The notes under the pieces: model-generated
What the model was told of the DNA's origin: nothing
What the model saw: only the letters and a program-made list of their open reading frames with translations
Databases searched by the model: none
Made by a program: the position numbers and the translations under genes
From: Streptomyces sp. L2
GTDB taxonomy: Bacteria; Actinomycetota; Actinomycetes; Streptomycetales; Streptomycetaceae
DNA: 64,000 nt
Direction of reading: 5' to 3'
Assembly (NCBI RefSeq): GCF_004124325.1
Contig: NZ_QBDT01000001.1
Location: 7,502,001 to 7,566,000 of the forward strand
In this document: piece by piece, positions 51,083 through 60,574 of the stretch
Position numbering within the stretch: position 1 is the first letter of the stretch
Layout: the number at the start of each line of letters is the position of its first letter

Positions 51083-53149
51083 CTACAGCGCACGGGCGAC
51101 GAGCAGTGCCACGTCGTCGTGGTCGTCCGGGTGCCGCAGCCCGTACAGGAGCAGGTCGCAGGTCTCCTCCAGGGGACGGCCCGGCTCGTCCAGGAAGCCG
51201 AGCAGGGCGTTCAGCCGGTCGTCGATCGCGTGCTGCCGCGTCTCCACCAGACCGTCGGTGTAGAGGACCAGCACGTCACCGGGGCGCAGCTCGACCGTCG
51301 TCGTCTCGAACGGGACGCCACCGACGCCGAGCGGCGCCGCCGGTGGCAGGTCCAGCAGGACGGGGTTCTGCCCGGGCCGCGCGAGGGCGGGCGGCATGTG
51401 CCCCGCGTTGGCGACGGTGCAGCACCGCGTCGCCGGGTCGAACACCGCGTACAGGCAGGTGACGATGTAGTGCTCCAGATCGCAGGTGATCTTGTCCAGG
51501 TGCTGGAGCACCGCCCCGGGGTCGAGATCGAGGTCGGCGTAGGCGCAGGTGGCGGTCCGCAGCCGGCCCATGGTGGCGGCGGCGTCGATGCCGTTGCCCA
51601 TGACGTCCCCCACCACCAGGGCCGTCTTGTCCCCCTCCAGCGGGATGACGTCGTACCAGTCGCCGCCGACCTCGCTGGTGGCCTGCGCCGGCTGGTAGCG
51701 GGAGGCCAGCTCCAGGCCCGTGTGGTGCGGCGAGTGGTCGGGGAGCAGACTGCGCTGCAGGGTGAGCGCGGTGTTGCGCACGCTCTGGAACCAGCGGGCG
51801 TTGTCGATGGCCACGGCGGCCCGGCTGGCCAGCTCACCGGCCAGTACGACGTCGTCCTCGTCGAACGGCACGGGGTTCTCGGTGCGCTTGAGATCGAGGG
51901 CACCGAGCACCTCGCCGTGCGCGATCAGCGGCACCGCGAGGTACGAGTGCACGCCCGCGCGGGCCAGCAGTTCGCCGCCCTTCTCGTCGCGGGCGATGCG
52001 CGGCAGGTCGGCGGCGCCCACGTGCGGCACGAGGACCGGCCGCCCGGTGTGCACGCACAGGGTGACCAGGCGGTCGCCGTCATAGGCGGCGAGATCGCCC
52101 GGCGGGTCCGCCGCCCGCAGCGCCACGGTCGGATGGGAGGCCTTCAGGGCCAGCGCGCGGAACAGCTCCGGACCGTTGTCGGGTCTGCGCATCCGCCGGC
52201 AGGCCAGGGCGGAGTCGAGCACGTCCACGGCGACCACGTCCGCGAGCACCGGAGTGGCGATCTCGGCGAGTTCGTGGGCCGTCCGCTCCACCTCCAGGGT
52301 GGTGCCGACCCGCGTGGAGGCGTCGGCGATCAGCGCCAGCCGGCGCCGCGCCCGGTCGGCCTCGCTGGCCGCCCGGTGCCGCTCGGTGACGTCGACGACC
52401 GACGCAGCCGCGCCCAGCACGCGTCCGCTGGGATCCTCCAGCCGGTAGAACGACAGCGACCAGGCGTGCTCGTGCTCGGGGTCCGAGGGCGGGCGGCCCA
52501 CGTGGTACTGGTCGAGCAGCGGCGTGCCCGTGGTGAGCACCTGCCGCAGAGCGGACTCCACGGTGTCGACGTCGAAGAACGGCAGTGTCTCCCGCAGCGG
52601 GCGGCCGATGTGGTCCCCGGCCGGGATGCCGTCGATCCGCTCCAGCGCCGGATTGACCAGGAGGTAGCGAAGCTCGGGGTCGAACAGGGCCAGCCCGATC
52701 GGGGACTGGTTGATCAGCCGCTCGCACAGCGCCAGGTCGGTCTCGACCCGCTGGAGCAGGGTGTGATCGGCCGCGATGCCCAGCGCGTAGGTGTCGCCCA
52801 GATCGTCCAGCAGCCGCATGGTGCGGAACTCCGTCAGCCGGCTGGTGCCGTCCTTGTGCCGCACGGGGAAGGCGCCGGCCCAGCCGCGGCCCGTCTGCAG
52901 CACCTCCGTGAACAGGCCCACGGCCGCCTGGAGGTGCTCGGGCCGGGTCAGCAGCCGTCCCGCGGGTGTCCCCAGCGCCTCCTCGGACGTGTAGCCGAAC
53001 AGCTCCTCGGCCTGCGGGGTCCAGAAGACGATCCGGCCGTCCGCGTCCACGGCCACCGCGGCCACGCTCAGCATGTCCAGCAGGCCGGTCGGCCGCGGCT
53101 GCTCGGCGCGGTGCTCGTCGTCGCCGGCCCGGTAGGAATCCACAGCCAT
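51083..53149 (-). CDS. PAS-PAS-GAF-PP2C (SpoIIE) phosphatase regulator
   Basis: 688-aa multi-sensor phosphatase. Residues about 25-140 and 150-270 are PAS domains (AVAVDADGRIVFWTPQAEEL; LINQSPIGLALFDPELRYLL), 290-450 a GAF domain (AGVHSYLAVPLIAHGEVLG), and 470-688 a PP2C/SpoIIE domain with complete motifs SEVGGDWYDVI, VVGDVMGNGIDAAA, LVLYTDGLVETR and DDHDDVALLVARAL. It lacks a C-terminal kinase domain. ATG 53149 is chosen as the point where the recognisable protein begins, with GGAGGTGG upstream. It stands head to head with a paralogue, sharing a 183-bp promoter region. Confidence 0.9.
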   Translation of the reverse strand: MAVDSYRAGDDEHRAEQPRPTGLLDMLSVAAVAVDADGRIVFWTPQAEELFGYTSEEALGTPAGRLLTRPEHLQAAVGLFTEVLQTGRGWAGAFPVRHKDGTSRLTEFRTMRLLDDLGDTYALGIAADHTLLQRVETDLALCERLINQSPIGLALFDPELRYLLVNPALERIDGIPAGDHIGRPLRETLPFFDVDTVESALRQVLTTGTPLLDQYHVGRPPSDPEHEHAWSLSFYRLEDPSGRVLGAAASVVDVTERHRAASEADRARRRLALIADASTRVGTTLEVERTAHELAEIATPVLADVVAVDVLDSALACRRMRRPDNGPELFRALALKASHPTVALRAADPPGDLAAYDGDRLVTLCVHTGRPVLVPHVGAADLPRIARDEKGGELLARAGVHSYLAVPLIAHGEVLGALDLKRTENPVPFDEDDVVLAGELASRAAVAIDNARWFQSVRNTALTLQRSLLPDHSPHHTGLELASRYQPAQATSEVGGDWYDVIPLEGDKTALVVGDVMGNGIDAAATMGRLRTATCAYADLDLDPGAVLQHLDKITCDLEHYIVTCLYAVFDPATRCCTVANAGHMPPALARPGQNPVLLDLPPAAPLGVGGVPFETTTVELRPGDVLVLYTDGLVETRQHAIDDRLNALLGFLDEPGRPLEETCDLLLYGLRHPDDHDDVALLVARAL

Positions 53150-53332
53150 CCCAGTTCCACCTCCACCGGCCGGCCGGACGAGTGCCCAGGAACCGCACCT
53201 TCCATGCTGCCCCCACCACCGCACACGCGCTGCCTGCGCCGCCCCACCGCCCGCCCCGCTCATCCCCGCCGCCGGGCCCGTGCGGATCCGGCGCACTGGC
53301 AGCACCATGGGGGTGTAGAGGATGGAACCCCG

Positions 53333-55795
53333 ATGGAATCTGCGCGACAGGGCATCGACGCCTCCCCGGCGCCGGAGCCGCGTGACCTCTTCGACGCCTC
53401 CGGCGACGCGGCGGCCGTCATCCGGGCCGACGGCACCGTGCTCGCCTGGACCCGGGCCGCCGAAACCCTCCTCGGCCACCGCGCTCCCGACACCGTCGGC
53501 CGGCCCGCCGCACGCCTGCTGGCCGGGCGCGCGGACCCGGCCCGCGCCGCCGGCATCGCCGACCGGTGCCGCGCCGGCATGGGCTGGAGCGGCCGCGTCG
53601 CCGTCCGGCACCACGACGGCCGCAGAGTCGACCTCGACCTGCGGGTCTCGGCGTCCTTCCGGGTCGGCGACGACGAGTGCTTCCTGCTGTCGGCACACGA
53701 GCAGAGGCCGCAGTGGACCGTGGACCGGTCCGTCCTCGACGGCTTCCTCACCCGCTCACCGGTCGGCATGGCCGTCATGGACCCCGACCTGCGCTACGTC
53801 TGGCTGAACGACACCCTGGAACACTTCGGCGGAGTGCCCCGCGAGCAACGCCTCGGACGGCGGCTCAGCGAACTCCTCCCCGGACTGCAGGCGGACACCC
53901 TCGAAGGCCTCATGCGCAAGGTGCTCGCGACCGGGGTGCCGGTGACCGACTACGAGTACGTGGGCTGGAGCTGGGCCGACCCGCACCGCGAGCACGCCTA
54001 CTCCACGTCCTTCTTCCCGCTCGTGGACACCGGTGACACCGTCACCGGGATCTGCTACATGGTCCTCGACGTCACCGAACGCTGGACCGCCCGCCGGCTG
54101 CTGACCCTCGTCAACGAGGCCGGCGCCAGCATCGGCCGGACCCTCGACGTACTGCGCACCGCCCAGGAACTCGCCGACTTCGCCGTCCCCCGCTTCGCCG
54201 ACTTCGTCATCGTGGACCTCCTCGAACCGGTCCTCAGCACCGAGGGCCACGGCGCCTGGCTGACCGACGCCGGACCCGCAAACGCCCGGCCCGTGATGCG
54301 CCGCGCCGGACTGAGCTCCGTCCGCGAGGGCTGCCCCGAATCGGTCGCCCGGATCGGCGAGAAGGTCGACTTCCTGCCGCCGCCGCACGGCATGCACCTG
54401 ATCCTGAAGGGCGAGCCGATCCTCATGCCCGTCCTCGACCCCGCCGACGACCAGTGGGTCGCCGCCCACCCCGAGCGCGCCGAGCGCATCCGCCGCTACG
54501 GCCTGCACTCCCTCATCTCCGTGCCCATGCGGGCCCGCAACACCGCACTGGGCCTCACCACGTTCGCCCGCTCCGTCAATGCCGTCCCCTTCGAGCCCGA
54601 CGACGTCCTCCTCGCCCGCGAACTGGTCGCCCGGGCCGCCGTCTGCGTCGACAACGCCCGCCGCTACACCCGCGAGCACACGGCGGCGGTCACCCTGCAG
54701 CGCAGCCTGCTGCCGCACGCCCTGACCGGCGGCACCGCGCTGGAGGTGGCCTCCTCCTACCGGCCGGCGGAGGCGACCGGTGGCGTCGGCGGCGACTGGT
54801 TCGACGTGATCCCCCTGTCCGGCGCCCGCGTCGGCCTCGTCGTCGGCGACGTCGTCGGCCACGGCATCACCGCCGCGGCGAGCATGGGCCGGCTGCGTAC
54901 GGCGGTGCAGACCCTCGCCGACATGGAGATGCCCCCCGACGAACTCCTCGCCCACCTCGACGACCTCGTGCTGCGGCTCGGCGACGAGGAGGCCGGGCGC
55001 CGGCCCGCCGACCGGAACACGGCCGGATTCGTGGGCGCCACCTGCCTGTACGCCGTCTACGACCCGGTCGCCCGGCGCTGCGCCATGGCCCGCGCCGGAC
55101 ACCCGCCCCCCGTCGTCGTCGCCCCCGACGGGCGCGCCCACTTCCCGCGGATACCCGCCGGGCCCCCGCTCGGACTGGGCGGCATGGCCTTCGAGGCCAC
55201 CGAGTTCGAACTCGCCGAGAACAGCCTGCTCGGCCTCTACACCAACGGCCTCATCGACGGCACCGACCGCGACATGGAACAGGGCATGACCCGGCTCGCC
55301 GAGGTCCTCGCCACCACCGGAACCGACCTGGACAGCCTGTGCGCGTCCGCCGTGCAGCAACTGGTCCCCGGGCCCCAGCCCGACGACATCGCCCTCCTCC
55401 TGGCCCGCACCCGCGCCCTCCCGGCCGACCGGGTCGCCTCCTGGGACGTGCCCGCCGATCCCGCCGCCGTCGCCCGAATCCGGGCCGCCGCGACCCGCCA
55501 GGTCACCGACTGGGGCCTGGACGAGCTGGCGATGACGACGGAACTCGTCGTGAGCGAACTGGTCACCAACGCCATCCGCTACGCCGAACCGCCCATCCGG
55601 CTACGGCTGCTCCGCGACGCCCGGCTGACCTGCGAGGTCTCCGACGCGAGCAGTACCGCCCCGCGGCTGAGGCACGCCCGCAGCACCGACGAGGGCGGCC
55701 GCGGACTGTTCCTGGTGGCCCAGCTGGCCCTCCGCTGGGGGACGCGCTACACCCCCGACGGAAAGATCATCTGGGCCGAGCAGGAACTTGCCTGA
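53333..55795 (+). CDS. PAS-PAS-GAF-PP2C-HATPase regulator with a D-to-N change in the PP2C metal motif
   Basis: 820-aa paralogue of the divergent gene, plus an extra C-terminal anti-sigma-type kinase domain. PAS regions (DAAAVIRADGTVLAWTRAAE; LTRSPVGMAVMDPDLRYVWL) are followed by GAF (LHSLISVPMRARNTALGLTT) and PP2C (GVGGDWFDVIPL, VVGDVVGHGITAAA). The usual YTDG is YTNG (N638), removing a metal-binding Asp. Residues 700-820 are HATPase_c (MTTELVVSELVTNAIRYAE, STDEGGRGLFLVAQ). With both halves it could phosphorylate and dephosphorylate an antagonist, but phosphatase activity may be weakened. GAGGATGGA precedes the ATG. Confidence 0.9.
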   Translation: MESARQGIDASPAPEPRDLFDASGDAAAVIRADGTVLAWTRAAETLLGHRAPDTVGRPAARLLAGRADPARAAGIADRCRAGMGWSGRVAVRHHDGRRVDLDLRVSASFRVGDDECFLLSAHEQRPQWTVDRSVLDGFLTRSPVGMAVMDPDLRYVWLNDTLEHFGGVPREQRLGRRLSELLPGLQADTLEGLMRKVLATGVPVTDYEYVGWSWADPHREHAYSTSFFPLVDTGDTVTGICYMVLDVTERWTARRLLTLVNEAGASIGRTLDVLRTAQELADFAVPRFADFVIVDLLEPVLSTEGHGAWLTDAGPANARPVMRRAGLSSVREGCPESVARIGEKVDFLPPPHGMHLILKGEPILMPVLDPADDQWVAAHPERAERIRRYGLHSLISVPMRARNTALGLTTFARSVNAVPFEPDDVLLARELVARAAVCVDNARRYTREHTAAVTLQRSLLPHALTGGTALEVASSYRPAEATGGVGGDWFDVIPLSGARVGLVVGDVVGHGITAAASMGRLRTAVQTLADMEMPPDELLAHLDDLVLRLGDEEAGRRPADRNTAGFVGATCLYAVYDPVARRCAMARAGHPPPVVVAPDGRAHFPRIPAGPPLGLGGMAFEATEFELAENSLLGLYTNGLIDGTDRDMEQGMTRLAEVLATTGTDLDSLCASAVQQLVPGPQPDDIALLLARTRALPADRVASWDVPADPAAVARIRAAATRQVTDWGLDELAMTTELVVSELVTNAIRYAEPPIRLRLLRDARLTCEVSDASSTAPRLRHARSTDEGGRGLFLVAQLALRWGTRYTPDGKIIWAEQELA

Positions 55796-55818
55796 CCGGC
55801 GCCCCACCGCCCGGCCGC

Positions 55819-56694
55819 TCACTCGTCCCCGGTCGGCTCCTCACCCCCGGCACCCGCGGGCGGCTCCCCGTCCCCCGGACCCCCGGCCGGCTCCTCCGCC
55901 GTGGTGTGCCGCTGCCCCGGCATCCAGTGGTGCTCACAGAACCAGCGGCCGAACAGCGCACCCCCGTACACGACGAACCCCACCCCGATCAGCCACGACT
56001 CCACCACCAGCACGGTCCCGACCGCGCCGTAGCTCAGCGCGTTGGTCACGATCAGCGGGGTGAACACGAGTGAGGAGAACGCCCGCAGCCCACCCAGCCC
56101 GATCATGGTCGCCACCGCGCCCGGCAGCAGCGACCGCCAGCGGACCTGACCGCCCAGCAGGAAGTGCTGGCCCCACCAGAAGAACACCAGCCCGGTCGCC
56201 GAGGACAGCGCGATGCGCGCGAAGCCGTGCAGCGCCGTCCGGGTCTGCACCTCCTGGTACAGATAGGCCATCAGGGCGATCAGCCAGGTCGCCTGCCGCC
56301 AGATCCGGTGCCAGGGACCGGGCGGCAGCGCCCAGATCCGCTCGTAGCCGTTCTGCACGCTGCCGCCGAAGGACACGCCGAACACGGCGAGCAGGACACC
56401 ACTCCACACGCTTGTCGTGCCGATGACGTTGTGCGGCGGACTGATCACGATGGTCAGAGCCCGGGCCGACTTCCCCGACAGACCCATGCCGTCGGCCAGC
56501 CACGAGGCGAAACCTCCCCGCACCAGCGGGTCCGCCGCCGCCACCACGATCAGCAGCGGGGCCAGGGTCACCAGGGCCAGCGTGGCGAACCCCATGGCCC
56601 GGTGCATGAGTTCGAGCTCCCGGCCGTGCCCGAACAGGGCGTGCACGCCGAGCCACTCCCACGCACGGTGCAGGCCACGCCGCCACTGCCTCAC
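55819..56694 (-). CDS. YihY/BrkB family membrane protein
   Basis: 291-aa protein with about six transmembrane helices. FATLALVTLAPLLIVVAAADP, SVWSGVLLAVFGVSFGGSVQN, GYERIWALPPGPWHRIWRQ and GLVFFWWGQHFLLGGQVRW are typical of the YihY/BrkB family, once mislabelled RNase BN. The C-terminal 35 residues are Pro/Gly/Glu-rich and cytoplasmic. The GTG at 56694 with GGAGGAG 6-8 bases upstream is preferred over ATG 56808. It converges with the PP2C-HATPase gene, 24 bp apart. Confidence 0.85.
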   Translation of the reverse strand: MRQWRRGLHRAWEWLGVHALFGHGRELELMHRAMGFATLALVTLAPLLIVVAAADPLVRGGFASWLADGMGLSGKSARALTIVISPPHNVIGTTSVWSGVLLAVFGVSFGGSVQNGYERIWALPPGPWHRIWRQATWLIALMAYLYQEVQTRTALHGFARIALSSATGLVFFWWGQHFLLGGQVRWRSLLPGAVATMIGLGGLRAFSSLVFTPLIVTNALSYGAVGTVLVVESWLIGVGFVVYGGALFGRWFCEHHWMPGQRHTTAEEPAGGPGDGEPPAGAGGEEPTGDE

Positions 56695-56813
56695 GGGCTC
56701 TCCTCCCGTGCTCGCCGCCGCCGCCACGCCCGCCCGCCGTCGCCGCGGACGATGGCCGACAGCAGCATTCTCCCCCGGCCGCGCGGATCGCGGCGGCCGA
56801 GGGCACACAGAAG

Positions 56814-56850
56814 GGCAGGCGCGCCACGGCGACCGCCGTGCGCGCGCCTG
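56814..56850. terminator. Strong hairpin terminator after the SPW gene
   Basis: GGCAGGCGCG-C-CACGGCG / CGCCGTG-CGCGCCTGCC forms a 17-bp stem with one bulged C and a 2-base (effectively 4-base) loop, 13 bp beyond the stop at 56863. It separates the SPW gene from the BrkB-family gene on the same strand. Confidence 0.8.
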
Positions 56851-56862
56851 CCACCGTGCGGA

Positions 56863-57291
56863 TCAGGAGCGGTGCTCGCGGCCACGTGCCGCCATGGCCA
56901 TGGTCGCCAGCCCCAGCAGTACCGCGACGGCTCCCGTGATGGTGTTGCTGACGATCGTCCCCGTCGTCGCGGACGCGTGCTGCACCGCCCACGGGCTGAT
57001 GATCGTCCACGCGCCGATCGCGGCGGCGACCCAGCCCACGCCGAACGTCCGCTCGTAGACAGAGCCGAAGCCCAGGGCCAGCACGGCCAGGGCGATACCG
57101 GTGACGAGGTTGCTGACGGCCAGCGGGTTGCCGTCGAAGCCCACCACCCATGGCGAGATCGCCATGTAGAGGCCGGTCAGCAGGCTCAGCCCCTCGGTCG
57201 CCTGCAGCGACGGCCGTGCGGACACCTGGGCGTAATGCGCACGCATGGACATCAGGTCCGGGTGGTCTTCGATACGCGGTTGCGTGGCCAC
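56863..57291 (-). CDS. SPW-repeat membrane protein
   Basis: 142-aa protein with four transmembrane helices and two Ser-Pro-Trp repeats: SLLTGLYMAISPWVVGFDGN and AIGAWTIISPWAVQHASATT, at the start of each two-helix half. SPW proteins are common in actinomycetes and unassigned. The GTG at 57291 with AAGGAGG about 9 bases upstream is used. A strong terminator follows. Confidence 0.85.
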   Translation of the reverse strand: MATQPRIEDHPDLMSMRAHYAQVSARPSLQATEGLSLLTGLYMAISPWVVGFDGNPLAVSNLVTGIALAVLALGFGSVYERTFGVGWVAAAIGAWTIISPWAVQHASATTGTIVSNTITGAVAVLLGLATMAMAARGREHRS

Positions 57292-57466
57292 GAGGGACAC
57301 CTCCTTCCACTCGCTTCTCTGACTGCGTTGCGCCGTACAGGTATCCGGCTGGGCCATTCGATTCATGGCACTATGCAAAGATTCGGATGTGTCGCCCGCA
57401 TGTCACCCGGAAACGCCCCCACGGACGGCCCGTTTGGCGCCCTGTGCCACCGGGGAACCGGAAGCC

Positions 57467-58624
57467 GTGCCTACATCAGCTGAGACGTCGTCCCCGGGCC
57501 GGACTCCGGCGAGCCGCCCCCGGCGCGTGCTGATCGTCAGCGCGAGCATGGGCGCCGGACACGACACCGTGGCCGCCGAACTCGCCCGCCGCGCCGAGGC
57601 CCACGGCCACCAGCCCCACGTGGCCGACGTCCTCACCCTCCTGCCCCACGGCATCGGGACCGGTCTGCGCCGCTTCTACCAGGCGTCCGTACGCCACTTC
57701 CCCTGGGTGTACGCCGGCCTGTACGGCGCGTTCCTGCGCGCCGGCGCCGGCGCCGGCCCCCGCCCCAGCGGCGTACCGCTCGCCCGCCTGGCCGGCGACC
57801 GGCTGACGGCGCTGGTGGACCGGCTGGGCGCCGACGTGGTGGTGTCCGTCTTCCACCTCGCCGCCCAGCTCACCGGCCATCTCCGGGCCCGGGGCGAACT
57901 GCGGGTGCCGAGCGCCGTGTTCCTGCTCGACTTCGCCGTACACCGGCAGTGGCTCCACCCGGGCAACGACCAGTACCTGTGCCTCACCGACCCGGCCGCC
58001 CACCAGGTACGGCGCTCCCTGTCCGTCCCCGTGGCGACCACCGGGCCGGTGACCGCGCCCGCCTTCCTCCGCCCGGCCGCGGACGCCGCCGGGTGGCGGG
58101 CCCGCTTCACCGCCCGGGCACCCGGCCGCCCCCCGGTACTGCTCTCCGCCGGCGCCTGGGGAGCGGCGTCCCGACCGGCCGCCACCGCCGGGCTGCTGGC
58201 CGGCGCCGGGTATCTGCCCGTGGTGCTGTGCGGCCGCAACGAACGGCTCCTCGCCGAGGCGTCCCGGATGCCCGGCGCCCTCGCCCTGGACTGGGTCGAC
58301 GACATGCCCGGCCTGATGGGCGCCTCGTACGCCCTCGTCGACAACGCCGCCGGGCAGACCGCCGTCCAGGCCCTCGCCGCCGGCCTGCCCGTGATCGGCT
58401 ACCGCCCGCTGCCCGGCCACGGCGTGGAGGGCGTACGGCAGATGGCCGGCCTCGGGGTCTCCGAACTCGCCGCGGACGGCCCCGCGCTGCTCCGCGACCT
58501 CGGCGCACTCACCGAGTCGGGCACCACCCGCGCCACCCGAACGGCCCGCGGCCGGGCCCTCTTCAGGAGCGACCCGATGGACCACGTCACCCGCCTCGCC
58601 GAGCCGGCGGGGAGCGACACCTGA
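57467..58624 (+). CDS. MGDG synthase-like GT28 glycosyltransferase
   Basis: 385-aa protein. The opening RVLIVSASMGAGHDTVAAEL is the MGDG-synthase N-terminal motif, ADVVVSVFHLAAQLTG the acceptor half, and the C-terminal donor half includes VVLCGRNERLLAEASRMPG, YALVDNAAGQTAVQALAAGL and VIGYRPLPGHG. Members add galactose or glucose to lipids, and some make undecaprenyl- or polyprenyl-linked products. The start is uncertain; GTG 57467 with GGAAGCC before it is a fair choice, and the first 30 residues of longer versions look non-coding. It converges on the deacetylase gene across a 185-bp gap in which I see nothing definite. Confidence 0.82.
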   Translation: MPTSAETSSPGRTPASRPRRVLIVSASMGAGHDTVAAELARRAEAHGHQPHVADVLTLLPHGIGTGLRRFYQASVRHFPWVYAGLYGAFLRAGAGAGPRPSGVPLARLAGDRLTALVDRLGADVVVSVFHLAAQLTGHLRARGELRVPSAVFLLDFAVHRQWLHPGNDQYLCLTDPAAHQVRRSLSVPVATTGPVTAPAFLRPAADAAGWRARFTARAPGRPPVLLSAGAWGAASRPAATAGLLAGAGYLPVVLCGRNERLLAEASRMPGALALDWVDDMPGLMGASYALVDNAAGQTAVQALAAGLPVIGYRPLPGHGVEGVRQMAGLGVSELAADGPALLRDLGALTESGTTRATRTARGRALFRSDPMDHVTRLAEPAGSDT

Positions 58625-58809
58625 ATCCGGTGAGCAGCGCTGACCGCGCCGGGCCGACGGGCTTCACACCGACCGCTTCCGGCTGACGGTCGCCACTGTT
58701 ACCGGCCGACCCCGCGGTCACCGCCCGGCTGACGGGTGTCACGGTCACCGGTCACCTTCGCGGACCTCGCGCCCCGCGAACAGCGGTCACCGTGCCCAGT
58801 TCGCGAGGC

Positions 58810-59613
58810 TCACCGTGACCTGGCGCCCTCGTGCTCCCGGGCCGGGGGAGCCGGCCGGTGCGGGTCCGGTGCTGGCCCCCAGTCCGGGCCGTGCTCGCGC
58901 AGGGGGCCGATCGTCAGACCCGCCTCCCGGCAGCGGTCCACCAGGCCCGGAAGCGCGCCGAGCGCGGAGCGCCAGCAGCCCGGGGCCGCGAGCCGGTCGG
59001 AGTCGTGCAGCAGGACGGTCCCGCCACCGCGCAGGTCGGCCGCGACGAGCGCCCGTACGGACTCCGGGGTCGCCTCCGCCGTCCAGTCCCGGCCCCAGGC
59101 GGACCACAGCACGGTCCGCAGCCCGGCCCGCCGGGCGGCCAGCCAGCGGCCGGACGTGAGGATCCCGTACGGCGGCCGGTACCAGCACGGCCGCTGCCCG
59201 GTGACGCCGTACAGCGTGCCGGCCGTCCGGGCCACCCCGGCGATGTCACGGGCGGGGGAGGGCCACCAGGGCCGCTCGTGGGTCCAGCCGTGCACCGCGA
59301 GTTCGTGGCCCCGCCGCACCGTCTCCACCGCCAGCGCCGGATGGCGGGCCACGTTCTCGCCGAGGACGAAGAAGGTCGCCCGCACCCCGAGCGCGTCCAG
59401 CGCGTCCAGGAAACGCGGCGTCGAGGCCGGGTCCGGCCCGTCGTCGAAGGTCAGCGCGATGTGCCGGCGGTGGCCGGTGCCGGACAGCCCCGGGAACAGC
59501 AGCCGCCGTACGCTCGGCAGCCAGGTGGCCGCCGGGCCGATGTGCGCGCCCGCGACGGCCGGCGGCAGCAGCAGGGCCGCGGCCCGCCACGCCCGTCGGG
59601 AACCCGGAGCCAT
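58810..59613 (-). CDS. Membrane-anchored polysaccharide deacetylase (NodB domain)
   Basis: 267-aa protein with an N-terminal hydrophobic segment (AWRAAALLLPPAVAGAHIGP) acting as signal or anchor, then a NodB domain: HIALTFDDGPDPASTPRFLD (metal Asp), HELAVHGWTHERPWW (H-x3-H), WYRPPYGILTSG and GGTVLLHDSD. Such enzymes remove N-acetyl groups from peptidoglycan or other polymers. The order of its motifs is standard. ATG 59613 follows GAGGAGG by 9 bases. It could serve the DMT-SDR neighbourhood only by position. Confidence 0.87.
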   Translation of the reverse strand: MAPGSRRAWRAAALLLPPAVAGAHIGPAATWLPSVRRLLFPGLSGTGHRRHIALTFDDGPDPASTPRFLDALDALGVRATFFVLGENVARHPALAVETVRRGHELAVHGWTHERPWWPSPARDIAGVARTAGTLYGVTGQRPCWYRPPYGILTSGRWLAARRAGLRTVLWSAWGRDWTAEATPESVRALVAADLRGGGTVLLHDSDRLAAPGCWRSALGALPGLVDRCREAGLTIGPLREHGPDWGPAPDPHRPAPPAREHEGARSR

Positions 59614-59635
59614 CGGGGACCGCCTCCTCACCGGT

Positions 59636-60568
59636 TCAGTGTCCGCGGGGCGTCGGCACGTGCGCCCCGCCCTCGTCCTCGTCCTGCCGGCGACCGCCCG
59701 GCTCCGTGTCCCAGCCGCCCTTGACGGACGGGGCGTTCGCCAGCCCGATGCTGCCCGCCCCGATCAGCGCGATGCCGATCAGTTCGGGCAGCACCCGCAG
59801 CCCGAGGTCGATGGCCTCCGAGAACAGCGCCCAGCCCAGCGCCACGCTGGTGATGGCGTCGCCGAGGGTGAGCGTGGGCTGCGAGGCGGCCAGCGACCCG
59901 GCGCGGAACGCGGCCTGCAGCAGCAGGAAGGCGACGAACCCGGCGCCCGCCGTCGCGTAGGGCGACCAGTGCGTCAGCATGACCGGGAGCCCGTGTTCGA
60001 GCATCCCGACGGCCTCCTTCAGCAGGGCGGCCGTGGTGGCGAAGGACACGGCGGACGCCAGGCCCAGCAGGGCCGCCCGCGAGGTGCCCCGTGTCGGACG
60101 CGCGATCAGCACCAGCAGCGCCACGACGCAGAACATGACCACGCCCACCACGAGCCAGGCCCCGGGCGAGGCCGTCGAACGGCCGGGCTGCGGGGACGCC
60201 GACAGCAGGAAGACCGCCAGCCCCACCGCGAGCGCGGCGAACGCGAGCCAGGTCCGCCGGTCAGGAGGACGGCGGAACACGAAACTGCCCACGACCAGGG
60301 TGAACAGCAACTCGGCGGCCAGCAGCGGCTGGACCAGCGACAGGCTGCCCACGGCCAGCGCCCAGGCCTGCAGCACGCTGGACAGCACCAGCAGACCCGT
60401 CCCGGCCAGCCAGTGCGGCCGCCGCAGCAGGTGTCCGAGCCGCCGCACGGCGCTCTCCACCCCGGTGTGGTCGTCCGACTCCTCCACGGCGGCCTGCCGC
60501 TGCAGCACCGAGGCCGAGGCGTTGGAGAGGGCCGCGAACAGGGCGAGCACCACCGTGAGGGCCGTCAT
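59636..60568 (-). CDS. DMT family transporter (EamA/NIPA-like)
   Basis: 310-aa protein with about ten transmembrane helices in two homologous halves. The opening LTVVLALFAALSNASASVLQ with SLVQPLLAAELLFTLVV and, in the second half, AFRAGSLAASQPTLTLGDAI with SVALGWALFSEAIDLG recall the DMT superfamily (EamA or NIPA Mg2+ types). The C-terminal 35 residues are charged. Substrate unknown. It lies 6 bp after the SDR stop on the same strand, so the two are one unit. Confidence 0.8.
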   Translation of the reverse strand: MTALTVVLALFAALSNASASVLQRQAAVEESDDHTGVESAVRRLGHLLRRPHWLAGTGLLVLSSVLQAWALAVGSLSLVQPLLAAELLFTLVVGSFVFRRPPDRRTWLAFAALAVGLAVFLLSASPQPGRSTASPGAWLVVGVVMFCVVALLVLIARPTRGTSRAALLGLASAVSFATTAALLKEAVGMLEHGLPVMLTHWSPYATAGAGFVAFLLLQAAFRAGSLAASQPTLTLGDAITSVALGWALFSEAIDLGLRVLPELIGIALIGAGSIGLANAPSVKGGWDTEPGGRRQDEDEGGAHVPTPRGH

Positions 60569-60574
60569 GCCACC

